A stretch of DNA of 9,029 nt from Alphaproteobacteria bacterium (lineage in GTDB: Bacteria; Pseudomonadota; Alphaproteobacteria; Thalassobaculales; Thalassobaculaceae): positions 1 to 9,029 of the forward strand of contig JAPKDN010000090.1 of the NCBI GenBank assembly GCA_028822575.1. Reading direction: 5' to 3'. The position numbers and the translations under genes are program-made. Shown in pieces: positions 1 to 6,614 of the stretch. The notes beneath the pieces were generated by a model. The model was not told the DNA's origin, made no database searches, and saw nothing but the letters and a program-made list of their open reading frames with translations. How positions within the stretch are numbered: position 1 is the first letter of the stretch; the number at the start of each line of letters is the position of its first letter.

Positions 1-771
1 CATTTCGCTGGCATAGGCGACATCGTCCCGTCTATCGAGAAACCCACGGAATACATGGACGTTAATGTCCAGGGTACGGCGCGGGTTCTGGAAGGCGCGC
101 GGTTGGCCGGAGTGGATAAATTCGTCTACGCCGCCTCGTCTTCCTGCTATGGCCTGGCGGAAACACCGACGACAGAATCTCATCCGATCATGCCGCAGTA
201 CCCCTACGCTTTGAGCAAGAACCAAGGCGAACAGGCGGTATTTCATTGGCATCAGGTCTATGGTTTGCCGGTGAACGCCGTGCGTATTTTCAACGCCTAT
301 GGAACACGGGTACGCACAACCGGCGCCTATGGGGCGGTGTTCGGCGTGTTCCTGAAGCAGAAACTGGCAGGCAAACCATTCACTGTCGTTGGCGACGGGA
401 CCCAAACCCGCGATTTTCTCTACGTGACCGACGTTGCACGCGCCTTTCTAGCCGCTGGTGAAACCGAACGAACGGGCCAGGTTTTCAATATCGGGGCGGG
501 CGATCCAAAGCCTGTCAACCGATTGGTTGAGCTGATCGGTGGCCCCGTAACCTATGTCCCCAAGCGTCCCGGGGAACCAGATTGCACTTGGGCCGACATT
601 TCGAAAATTCGGGATGAACTTGGATGGGAGCCGTTGGTGTCGTTCGAGGACGGCGTGGCGCTTATGATGGCAGATATTGAGCACTGGCGGGACGCGCCGC
701 TTTGGGAGCCCGCTTCTATCGCCGAGGCGACCAAAACCTGGTTCACCTATTTAAGCGATGGGAAGCGTTGA
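1..771 (+). CDS. NAD-dependent epimerase/dehydratase (extended SDR), 5' truncated
   Basis: The reading frame is open from base 1, so the N-terminus, including the Rossmann GxxGxxG motif, lies outside the window; 256 residues are visible. It belongs to the extended short-chain dehydrogenase/reductase family that epimerises or dehydrates nucleotide sugars in the cytoplasm. The visible part starts with the HxAG-like segment (HFAG, residues 1-4). The active-site serine stretch SSSCYG is at residues 46-51, and the catalytic YxxxK is at Tyr69-Lys73 (YALSK). Further on are the substrate-binding RIFNAYGTR, the GDGTQTRDFLYVTDVA segment and a C-terminal NIGAGDP motif, all typical of UDP-glucose 4-epimerase and GDP-mannose 4,6-dehydratase relatives. 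The stop codon directly abuts the ATG of the next gene, so the two are probably co-translated. Family assignment is strong. Substrate is unknown; a hexose or heptose nucleotide sugar is an inference from the neighbours. The ATG at 55 is internal and is not a start. Confidence 0.93.
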   Translation, partial: HFAGIGDIVPSIEKPTEYMDVNVQGTARVLEGARLAGVDKFVYAASSSCYGLAETPTTESHPIMPQYPYALSKNQGEQAVFHWHQVYGLPVNAVRIFNAYGTRVRTTGAYGAVFGVFLKQKLAGKPFTVVGDGTQTRDFLYVTDVARAFLAAGETERTGQVFNIGAGDPKPVNRLVELIGGPVTYVPKRPGEPDCTWADISKIRDELGWEPLVSFEDGVALMMADIEHWRDAPLWEPASIAEATKTWFTYLSDGKR

Positions 772-2319
772 ATGGTTGATCTCCAGGAACGATATGGCCA
801 CAAAATCATGGCTCCAGGGCTGGTGCGAGCCGCGATTGGCCCTCGCCCCCGGACACACGCGGTAATCATGTGTCATGGCGTCTTCGACGTGGTCCATCCT
901 GGCCATTTACGGCACATGCTCTACGCGAAATCAAAGGCGGAGATCTTGATCGTCAGCCTGACCCGGGACGCCCATATAGAGAAGGGTCGTTTCCGCCCGC
1001 ATGTGCCTCAGGAACTACGGGCGCTCAATCTCGCCGCCTTTGAGATGGTGGATTACGTGATCATCGACGAAAACCGCATGCCATTGGCCAATATCGAGGT
1101 TATCCAGCCAGATTTCTTCGCCAAGGGCTATGAATACGTCGCGGATGGCGTACTGCCAAAAACGCATGAAGAGATGAGTCTCGTTCAATCCTATGGCGGC
1201 GAGATGATCTTTACGCCGGGTGATCTAGTTTACTCGTCGAGTAATCTGCTCAATCTGGCGCCCCCTAGCATCAAATACGACAAGCTTGCGACGCTTCTAA
1301 ACTCCGAAAATATCAGTTTCGACGATATCCGCGCGACGTTGGCGGACCTCAAGGGGCGGCACGTTCACGTCGTCGGCGATACTATCGTAGACAGTTTTAC
1401 CGAGACAACAGTCATTGGCGGTCAAACCAAAACACCGACCATCAGTGTTCGCTATGACAATCGGCGCGATTACGTCGGCGGGGCGGCGATCGTCGCCAAA
1501 CATCTTCGGGCCGCCGGCGCGGAGGTCACCTTCACGACAGTGCTTGGTGACGACGATCTGCAACGCTTCGTGCTGGCGGATCTTGAAAACGCTGGCATCA
1601 CCACCAACGCCAATATCGATTCCACCCGCCCGACGACGCACAAAAACGCCATCGTGGCCAATGGCTATCGGCTGCTGAAGATCGATACTTTGGACAATCG
1701 TCCAATCTCGATGGATACCCTGGATACCCTGGCCAAGACTGTCAACGACACCAAGACCGACTCTGTCATGTTCAGCGACTTTCGCCATGGCATCTTCAGC
1801 CGCGGCACGATCCCAACACTTATTGACGCCATACCCAACGGCGTTTTCAAGGTGGCCGATAGTCAGGTTGCCAGCCGTTGGGGCAATATTACGGAGTTCC
1901 ATGATTTCGACCTGATCACACCGAATGAACGCGAGGCCCGGTTCAGTACCGGTGACCAGGATTCCCATATCCGCCCTCTCGCCTCGCATCTCTATGACGT
2001 CGCCCGGTGCAAAACGCTAATGCTGAAACTTGGAGACCGAGGCGTATTGACGTGCCGGGATCCAGATCACCACGCGGTCGACGACGCGGTGATCATCGAC
2101 AGTTTCGCCGACAACGTGCTTGATCCAGTTGGTGCCGGCGATGCCCTTTTGGCCTATGCTACCTTGTCTATGCTGGTTCGTGCCGACGCGGTCACCGCGA
2201 CGATCCTCGGCTCGCTGGCGGCGGCGGTAGAATGTGAACAGGACGGCAATATCCCGGTTACACCGGAGGACGTTTTGGCAAAGATAGCGACGGTGGAGCG
2301 GCAAGCGACATTTAGCTGA
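772..2319 (+). CDS. Bifunctional nucleotidyltransferase / PfkB-family sugar kinase (HldE-like, reversed domain order)
   Basis: A 515-residue cytoplasmic fusion. Residues about 28-165 form a cytidylyltransferase-like domain with the start GVFDVVHPGH (HxGH nucleotide-binding motif at 42-45), an RP element after the second strand, and an end (SSSNLLN) that recalls the STTNII of HldE and RfaE. Residues about 195-510 form a ribokinase/PfkB domain with a substrate-side GGA motif at 236-238 and the anion hole and catalytic base GAGD at 454-457 (Asp457). In HldE the kinase comes first and the nucleotidyltransferase second; here the order is opposite. By family knowledge the kinase would make a sugar 1-phosphate or bisphosphate and the transferase would couple it to an NMP, as in ADP- or GDP-heptose synthesis. 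The start ATG lies immediately after the upstream stop, with a purine-rich GGGAAG before it. The actual sugar and nucleotide are not determined, so no symbol is given. Confidence 0.9.
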   Translation: MVDLQERYGHKIMAPGLVRAAIGPRPRTHAVIMCHGVFDVVHPGHLRHMLYAKSKAEILIVSLTRDAHIEKGRFRPHVPQELRALNLAAFEMVDYVIIDENRMPLANIEVIQPDFFAKGYEYVADGVLPKTHEEMSLVQSYGGEMIFTPGDLVYSSSNLLNLAPPSIKYDKLATLLNSENISFDDIRATLADLKGRHVHVVGDTIVDSFTETTVIGGQTKTPTISVRYDNRRDYVGGAAIVAKHLRAAGAEVTFTTVLGDDDLQRFVLADLENAGITTNANIDSTRPTTHKNAIVANGYRLLKIDTLDNRPISMDTLDTLAKTVNDTKTDSVMFSDFRHGIFSRGTIPTLIDAIPNGVFKVADSQVASRWGNITEFHDFDLITPNEREARFSTGDQDSHIRPLASHLYDVARCKTLMLKLGDRGVLTCRDPDHHAVDDAVIIDSFADNVLDPVGAGDALLAYATLSMLVRADAVTATILGSLAAAVECEQDGNIPVTPEDVLAKIATVERQATFS

Positions 2320-2358
2320 TGCCGAGCAATGCCGACAGCCATCCGGGAAACTGGGTTT

Positions 2359-2363
2359 GGGGA
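2359..2363 (+). promoter_or_regulatory. Ribosome-binding site deciding the Gfo/Idh start
   Basis: GGGGA lies 5 bases before the ATG at 2369. It overlaps the in-frame TTG at 2357, which therefore has no such signal in front of it at a useful distance. This favours the ATG at 2369. Confidence 0.55.
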
Positions 2364-2368
2364 AAATC

Positions 2369-3292
2369 ATGCGGGTTGTTGTCGCCGGATTGGGTGTTCA
2401 AGGACACAAACGCCGCGCCATCGCTGGCGCCGACTGCGTCGCTACCGTCGATCCGGTTAATCCCGACGCCGATCATACGACCTTACAAGCGGTTCCGGCC
2501 GACAGCTATGACGCAGTCTTGGCCTGCGTGCCGGACGCGCCGAAGATCAGTTTGATCGAAACCTGTATAAAGAACAGCAAGCACATCCTGGTCGAAAAGC
2601 CGCTTTGGGCCGAGGATGCGGTCGTCTTGGAAGCTTGCGAACGCGAGACCCGCGCCGCTGGCATCGTGGTCTACACCGCCTATAATCACCGGTTTGAACC
2701 GCATATCGAGGCGATGCGCGCCTTGGTGGCGTCAGGCCGGCTTGGCCGACTTTACCGCTGTCGGTTGTTCTATGGTAATGGCACCGCGCGGGAGGTCCGC
2801 GACTCCGCGTGGCGCGACCAGGGCGGCGGCGTGCTTCCCGATCTGGGCTCCCATCTTCTTGATACCGCGCGTTTCTGGTTTGGCGCGATATCCGAGGATA
2901 TTCGGTTGGTCTCAGCCGACCGGTTCGAGAACCGGGCACCAGATCACGTGATCCTGGCGGCGAATCAGGGGGAGCCGCGACTTGAGCTTGAGATGAGCCT
3001 GCTCTCGTGGCGTAACCATTTTACATGCGACCTATTCGGCGAGAAAGGCAGCGCGCATATTCAGTCCTTGTGTAAATGGGGACCGTCGAGCTTCACCATT
3101 CGGGACCGGGTCCTACCCAGCGGCCGGCCACTGGAGGAATGCCGCACCCTGGTCCAACCGGACCCGACCTGGGCACTGGAATACGCTCATTTCAAAAAGC
3201 TTTGCGATGACGGAACACCTACCGATTTGTCCGGGGACCTTTGGATCGGGCGCACCTTGAAGAGGCTAGAGCGCCAGATGCCAGCGCCATGA
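2369..3292 (+). CDS. Gfo/Idh/MocA-family oxidoreductase
   Basis: A 307-residue NAD(P)-dependent sugar oxidoreductase. The N-terminal Rossmann fold starts directly with MRVVVAGLGVQG (GxGxxG at 7-12). The family motif EKP is at 76-78, and the C-terminal domain carries the DLGSHLLD signature at 158-165, whose His is commonly part of the active site. Length is close to the usual 310-360 residues. Members oxidise or reduce a ring hydroxyl or keto group; some, such as WlbA, act on nucleotide sugars in glycan synthesis. The position between the nucleotidyltransferase/kinase and a nucleotide-sugar dehydrogenase homologue suggests a similar role, but the substrate is not known. I chose the ATG at 2369 over the TTG at 2357 because the Rossmann strand begins there and a Shine-Dalgarno precedes it. 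Its TGA overlaps the next start as ATGA. Confidence 0.9.
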   Translation: MRVVVAGLGVQGHKRRAIAGADCVATVDPVNPDADHTTLQAVPADSYDAVLACVPDAPKISLIETCIKNSKHILVEKPLWAEDAVVLEACERETRAAGIVVYTAYNHRFEPHIEAMRALVASGRLGRLYRCRLFYGNGTAREVRDSAWRDQGGGVLPDLGSHLLDTARFWFGAISEDIRLVSADRFENRAPDHVILAANQGEPRLELEMSLLSWRNHFTCDLFGEKGSAHIQSLCKWGPSSFTIRDRVLPSGRPLEECRTLVQPDPTWALEYAHFKKLCDDGTPTDLSGDLWIGRTLKRLERQMPAP

Positions 3293-4545
3293 CAACAGTT
3301 GGTATCGCCGGCCTCACCCATCTCGGCATCGTCACGGCGGCGGTCTTAGCGAGCAAGGGTTTCCAGGTTATCGCCTGGGATCCGGATCTGACTCGTTCTG
3401 AACGCCTGGCCTCGGGTAACCCGATTGTCTCCGAGCCTGGATTAGAGGACTTGATCCGCGAATATCAGACCTGTTTGAAATTCACCGAAAGGCGTAGTGA
3501 TCTTAGCCAAGCGGACTTGGTCTATATTGCGTCCGATGTTCCCACCGATGACCGGGGCGAAAGCGCACTTCAGGGGATTCAAACGCTGATTGACACAGTC
3601 GCCGGCGCGCTAGGTCCCAACGCGATCCTGACCATTCTTTGCCAGGTTCCGCCGGGGTTTACGCGCCGTCAACGGCAGCCCACCGATCGACTTTACTATC
3701 AGGTGGAAACCCTGGTCTTCGGGCGAGCGGTGGAACGGGCGACGACGCCGGAACGCTATATTATCGGATGCGCCAATCCGAACCAGCCCTTAGCGCCGGC
3801 CCTTCAAACCGTTCTCGCCGCCCATGATTGCCCGATTTTGCCAATGCGCTATGAAAGCGCCGAACTCGCCAAGATATCGATCAACTGCTTTCTGGTAGCC
3901 CAGGTCAGCTCCACCAATACCCTGGCCGAAATTTGCGAGAAGACTGGCGCCGACTGGTCGGAAATCGCGCCGGCGCTTCGGCTTGATCGACGTATCGGCA
4001 CCCATGCCTATCTCACTCCCGGCCTGGGTATCGGCGGTGGCAATCTGGAACGGGATCTAGCGACAGTCAGCGGCCTTTCCCGGGCAAACAGCACGGAGTC
4101 TGGCGTGGTCGACGCCTGGCGCGCCAATAGCCGTTGGCGCAAGGACTGGCTTTTCAGATGCTTGCAGGAGGCGTTGCTCGATCATCTAAATGATCCGCTC
4201 ATCGCGGTGCTCGGGTTGGCGTATAAGGAGAACACCGACAGCATCAAAAACTCTCCCTCGATCGCACTTTTGGAGCAACTGGAGGGTCGGCGGGTTCACG
4301 CCCATGATCCGGCTGTCGCCGCCGACAAGGTGCCACGCTGGGTCGAGGTGATGGAGTCGACCGCGCGGGCTTGCGAAGGAGCGGACGCGCTGGTGATAGC
4401 GACCCCATGGCCAGAATATCAAGATATTGACCCAACGTGGCTCGCATCAATTATGAAGGGCCGGCTATTGATCGATCCGTTCGCAATGCTGGCCAAAGGG
4501 AACCCCGAATCCTTAGGCTTTATCTGGCGCAGATTGGGTGCGTAG
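3289..4545 (+). CDS. UDP-glucose/GDP-mannose dehydrogenase-family protein lacking the catalytic cysteine
   Basis: A 418-residue homologue of nucleotide-sugar 6-dehydrogenases. It shows the N-terminal NAD domain (VGIAGLTHLGIVTAAVLASKG, followed by the acidic D of WDPD), the SDVPTDDRG and CQVPPGFT segments, the central helix with Lys195 and Asn199 (AKISINCF; equivalent to the catalytic Lys and Asn of the family), and the C-terminal UDP-binding-type domain with GLAYKENTDSIKNSPS. The active-site loop, normally GFGGxCFPKD, reads GIGGGNLERD at 247-256: the nucleophilic Cys is Asn252 and the Lys is Arg255, while the Asp is kept. Without the Cys the usual two-step alcohol-to-acid oxidation should not work as described for UGDH. 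The protein may carry out a single oxidation, have another chemistry, or be non-catalytic. The start is the ATG at 3289, overlapping the upstream TGA (ATGA), which suggests translational coupling; an in-frame ATG at 3241 lies inside the upstream gene and would add 16 residues before the Rossmann strand. Confidence 0.88.
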   Translation: MTTVGIAGLTHLGIVTAAVLASKGFQVIAWDPDLTRSERLASGNPIVSEPGLEDLIREYQTCLKFTERRSDLSQADLVYIASDVPTDDRGESALQGIQTLIDTVAGALGPNAILTILCQVPPGFTRRQRQPTDRLYYQVETLVFGRAVERATTPERYIIGCANPNQPLAPALQTVLAAHDCPILPMRYESAELAKISINCFLVAQVSSTNTLAEICEKTGADWSEIAPALRLDRRIGTHAYLTPGLGIGGGNLERDLATVSGLSRANSTESGVVDAWRANSRWRKDWLFRCLQEALLDHLNDPLIAVLGLAYKENTDSIKNSPSIALLEQLEGRRVHAHDPAVAADKVPRWVEVMESTARACEGADALVIATPWPEYQDIDPTWLASIMKGRLLIDPFAMLAKGNPESLGFIWRRLGA

Positions 4546-4551
4546 CGCGCG

Positions 4552-4585
4552 GTTGGTCGCGTCGGAACCCGGACGCAAGACCAAC
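4552..4585. terminator. Stem-loop between convergent genes
   Basis: GTTGGTC (4552-4558) plus GCGTC (4559-4563) pairs with GACGC (4572-4576) and GACCAAC (4579-4585), giving a 12-bp stem with a 2-base bulge and an 8-base loop. It fills the gap between the stop of the sugar operon (4545) and the convergent chrR stop (4585-4587), so it could serve both strands. There is no clear T-run, so it may act as an RNA 3' end or pause structure rather than a classic intrinsic terminator. Confidence 0.5.
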
Positions 4586-5247
4586 TAGAGACTGAGGAAT
4601 GGATTGAGCATCCGACCGACCAACCCGGTCAACTTGACGGAACCATCAGCCACCACCAAACAAAGGCACGAGCCGCCAGGAGCCGCCACTGGGGCATGGG
4701 TTATCCCAGGATGAGCGTGGCAAACATCGCCGCGTCCGTATTGCCCAACTTCATCGGCAAACCCACCACGCAAGACTAGGGTGATCTCCTCCCCCTCGTG
4801 GGTGTGGGTCGGGATGGCGACACCAGGGTCGATCCGAAGCAAAGAGGCGAAGTAACGGTCATCGACGCAAGCCAACTCAACCTCGGCGATCCCTCGGGCG
4901 CGGCGCTTCCAGGCGAGGCCATCGATGGGGCCATCCAATACTTCCAATAAAGGCAACGGGATCGGCGCTGGGTCGTGAAAATCGTGCCCCATCGACTCTG
5001 CGCTTTCCACCGTCTCGACGGGCTCGGCCTCAACAGCGTCCAGCGCGACGTCCAACGCGTCGGTAGTCATGGCGATCGGGTCGATGCCGTCGAGCAAAGC
5101 CCCACCGATCATCTCGATATCGCCTACAGCTCGCCGGCAGTCGGGACAAAGCGTAATGTGCGTTGCAATGAGCAGGGACACGGTCGACGGCAGGCTTCCC
5201 GACGCATAATCGATAAGAAGGTCTTCCTGGACATGAAAACGGGGCAT
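4585..5247 (-). CDS. chrR: ChrR-type zinc-binding anti-sigma factor with cupin domain
   Basis: A 220-residue cytoplasmic regulator that holds its cognate ECF sigma factor inactive and releases it under stress. The N-terminal anti-sigma domain has the zinc ligands His5, His30, Cys34 and Cys37 (HxxxCxxC), matching the four ligands described for Rhodobacter sphaeroides ChrR. An acidic linker spans about 56-92. The C-terminal cupin-like domain (about 100-210) carries the metal site His148, His150, Glu154 and His184 (HxHxxxE...H). In R. sphaeroides this domain is needed for the response to singlet oxygen. The gene starts 5 bases after the sigma stop, with GGAG (5256-5259) 8 bases before the ATG, so the pair is one transcript. 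The family call is strong; the singlet-oxygen signal is inferred from the homologue. Confidence 0.93.
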   Translation of the reverse strand: MPRFHVQEDLLIDYASGSLPSTVSLLIATHITLCPDCRRAVGDIEMIGGALLDGIDPIAMTTDALDVALDAVEAEPVETVESAESMGHDFHDPAPIPLPLLEVLDGPIDGLAWKRRARGIAEVELACVDDRYFASLLRIDPGVAIPTHTHEGEEITLVLRGGFADEVGQYGRGDVCHAHPGITHAPVAAPGGSCLCLVVADGSVKLTGLVGRMLNPFLSL

Positions 5248-5252
5248 CTTCT

Positions 5253-5792
5253 CTACTCCAAATCCGCTAGTTCCCGCCGCAAACGGCTAAGCGCCAGGCG
5301 GACCCGAGACTTCACAGTGCCAAGGGGTATCGACCGTTCAGATGCGATCTCGCGGTGCGATTTTTCATCGAAAAACGCCGCGCGAACCAGCGCCGCCTGA
5401 TCTTCGGACAACACAGACAGCGCGGCCTGCAGACGGTCACCCCGTTCCCTGCGCTGCAGCGGTATATCCGCCAGCTCGGGCGCGATGCCGGCCAGCGCCG
5501 GATCATTTGGATCGAATTCTGGGCGATGTTCACGCCGAATTCCATCGATCCGTTTATTGCGCGCGATGGTGAAAATCCAGGTGCTGGCGCCGGCCAGACG
5601 CGAATCAAATCGCGCTGCCTTGCGCCAAACCATCAGCATAGTTTCCTGGACCACCTCCTCGGCGGCGCGTTCTTCGGCACCCAACCGCATGACATAGGAT
5701 TTCAAACGTGGCGCAAAATGCTTAAACAGACCAGCGAACGCCGACCGACTGTGATCTCGGGCAATAGCCTGGATCATTTCCTCAAACGACAT
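5253..5792 (-). CDS. rpoE: RpoE-type ECF sigma factor (partner of ChrR)
   Basis: From the start I prefer, this is a 179-residue sigma factor with only regions 2 and 4, the size of R. sphaeroides RpoE. Region 2 covers about 18-88, with the core-binding and -10 recognition stretch AEEVVQETMLMVWRKA and the STWIFTIARNKRID segment. Region 4 covers about 118-174, ending in a helix-turn-helix (HREIASERSIPLGTVKSRV) for the -35 element. The frame is open upstream to an ATG at 5966, but the RpoE-type promoter at 5922-5952 would start transcription near 5915, inside that longer frame, and GGAG stands 6 bases before the ATG at 5792. An intermediate start at 5894 is possible but has no visible Shine-Dalgarno. 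The gene sits directly before chrR and is probably self-activated. Known homologues direct the defence against singlet oxygen. Confidence 0.92.
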   Translation of the reverse strand: MSFEEMIQAIARDHSRSAFAGLFKHFAPRLKSYVMRLGAEERAAEEVVQETMLMVWRKAARFDSRLAGASTWIFTIARNKRIDGIRREHRPEFDPNDPALAGIAPELADIPLQRRERGDRLQAALSVLSEDQAALVRAAFFDEKSHREIASERSIPLGTVKSRVRLALSRLRRELADLE

Positions 5793-5798
5793 ACCCAG

Positions 5799-5802
5799 CT
5801 CC
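5799..5802 (-). promoter_or_regulatory. Ribosome-binding site deciding the sigma-factor start
   Basis: On the minus strand GGAG stands 6 bases before the ATG at 5792. The in-frame alternatives at 5966, 5918 and 5894 are either upstream of or at the predicted transcription start, or lack such a signal. Confidence 0.5.
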
Positions 5803-5921
5803 GGCTTGGGATCGACGGCGATTGGCAGTGCATACTGTGTTTGTATGGCCGCTTTACGCGAAAACACAAGCGACGTTGCGAAGCCGAGCTTCATCTGGGG
5901 CGCTAACTGGGTAGTCATGCA

Positions 5922-5952
5922 TCTATTACGCGCAAGTTCCTGGGCCGGATCA
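5922..5952 (-). promoter_or_regulatory. RpoE-dependent (autoregulatory) promoter of rpoE-chrR
   Basis: Read on the minus strand: -35 TGATCC (5947-5952), an 18-base spacer, then -10 TAATAG (5923-5928). The TGATC element with this spacing and a TA-rich -10 is the promoter type known for RpoE of the RpoE/ChrR system. Transcription should start near 5915, leaving a leader of about 120 bases before the start codon at 5792. The match and position are seen in the sequence; activity is inferred. Confidence 0.75.
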
Positions 5953-6089
5953 CCAGATTTTTTCAACCCAAGAACGCACGTGCCATGATTTCGTCAAACC
6001 CGTGCCGTATTGTTTCGATTGCATCATACTCACGAGAATGGCAATTCATACGCAATGACACGGCTAAAAGCCCACCGAGGCACGCTCTG

Positions 6090-6614
6090 ATGAAATACGT
6101 CGTACCAGCTCCACTTTTATTATTCTGCTTCCTTTTCGTTTGGGCGCCCTCCGGCGCTCAGGCTCAAAAGCCGGACGATCTAGGCGGGCATGGCAAATGG
6201 ACCGCCTATTCCTTCAAGGATGGTGGGAAGAAAGTCTGCTACATGGCCAGCGCGCCGACCAAGCAAAAGGGTAAATACAAGCAACGTGGTCAACCCTATG
6301 CCCTGGTGACGAATCGACCGGCTGCGAAATCCCGGGGCGAGGTGAATTTCGTTGCCGGTTACAAGTACAAAAAAGACATTCCGGTAAAGGTAGTCGTGAA
6401 CAAGCAAAAATTCGAATTGTTTTCGACCGATAACCGTGCCTGGTCATCAGATGTCGCGATGGACGACAGTCTTGTGAAAGCCATGATCAGGGGCAGTAAA
6501 ATGGTGGTAGTCGGGGTTTCCAGCCGGGGAACAAAAACAACCGACACGTATTCACTTTCTGGATTCACGGCAACTAAAAAGTTGATCGACCGCGCCTGCG
6601 GGATCAAAAAATGA
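6090..6614 (+). CDS. Exported invasion-associated locus B (IalB) family protein
   Basis: A 174-residue secreted, probably periplasmic, protein. Residues 1-25 form a signal peptide: Lys2, a hydrophobic core ([12 protein letters not shown]) and an Ala-x-Ala site (A23-Q24-A25) before Gln26. The mature part fits the IalB family: GKWTAYSF near the N-terminus, Cys50 in KKVCYMAS, then [34 protein letters not shown], and Cys170 in the C-terminal RACGIKK. The two cysteines probably form a disulfide. The family is named after a Bartonella invasion locus, but most members are in non-invasive alphaproteobacteria and have no settled function. The frame is open from an ATG at 5985, but I chose 6090 because the signal peptide begins there and a GAGG (6077-6080) precedes it. 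The TGA overlaps the rlmN start as ATGA. Confidence 0.85.
   Translation: MKYVVPAPLLLFCFLFVWAPSGAQAQKPDDLGGHGKWTAYSFKDGGKKVCYMASAPTKQKGKYKQRGQPYALVTNRPAAKSRGEVNFVAGYKYKKDIPVKVVVNKQKFELFSTDNRAWSSDVAMDDSLVKAMIRGSKMVVVGVSSRGTKTTDTYSLSGFTATKKLIDRACGIKK

Noticed and set aside
1712..1729. Tandem repeat of TGGATACCC (two copies) in the kinase domain
   Set aside because: Only two 9-base units encoding a DTLDTL stretch; a small in-frame duplication or chance, without further structure.
1297..1989. A 230-residue open frame on the minus strand inside the NTase-kinase gene
   Set aside because: It lies antisense to a clearly conserved kinase domain and shows no recognisable motif; a shadow of GC-rich coding sequence.
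2547..2939. A minus-strand frame of 130 codons inside the Gfo/Idh gene
   Set aside because: Arg- and Pro-rich low-complexity translation, antisense to a conserved oxidoreductase.
4975..5906. Plus-strand open frames of 141 and 183 codons across chrR and rpoE
   Set aside because: They are antisense to the sigma and anti-sigma genes, which carry full family motifs.
6010..6040. TTGTTT considered as a -35 box for the IalB-rlmN unit
   Set aside because: No acceptable -10 box occurs at 16-18 bases spacing.
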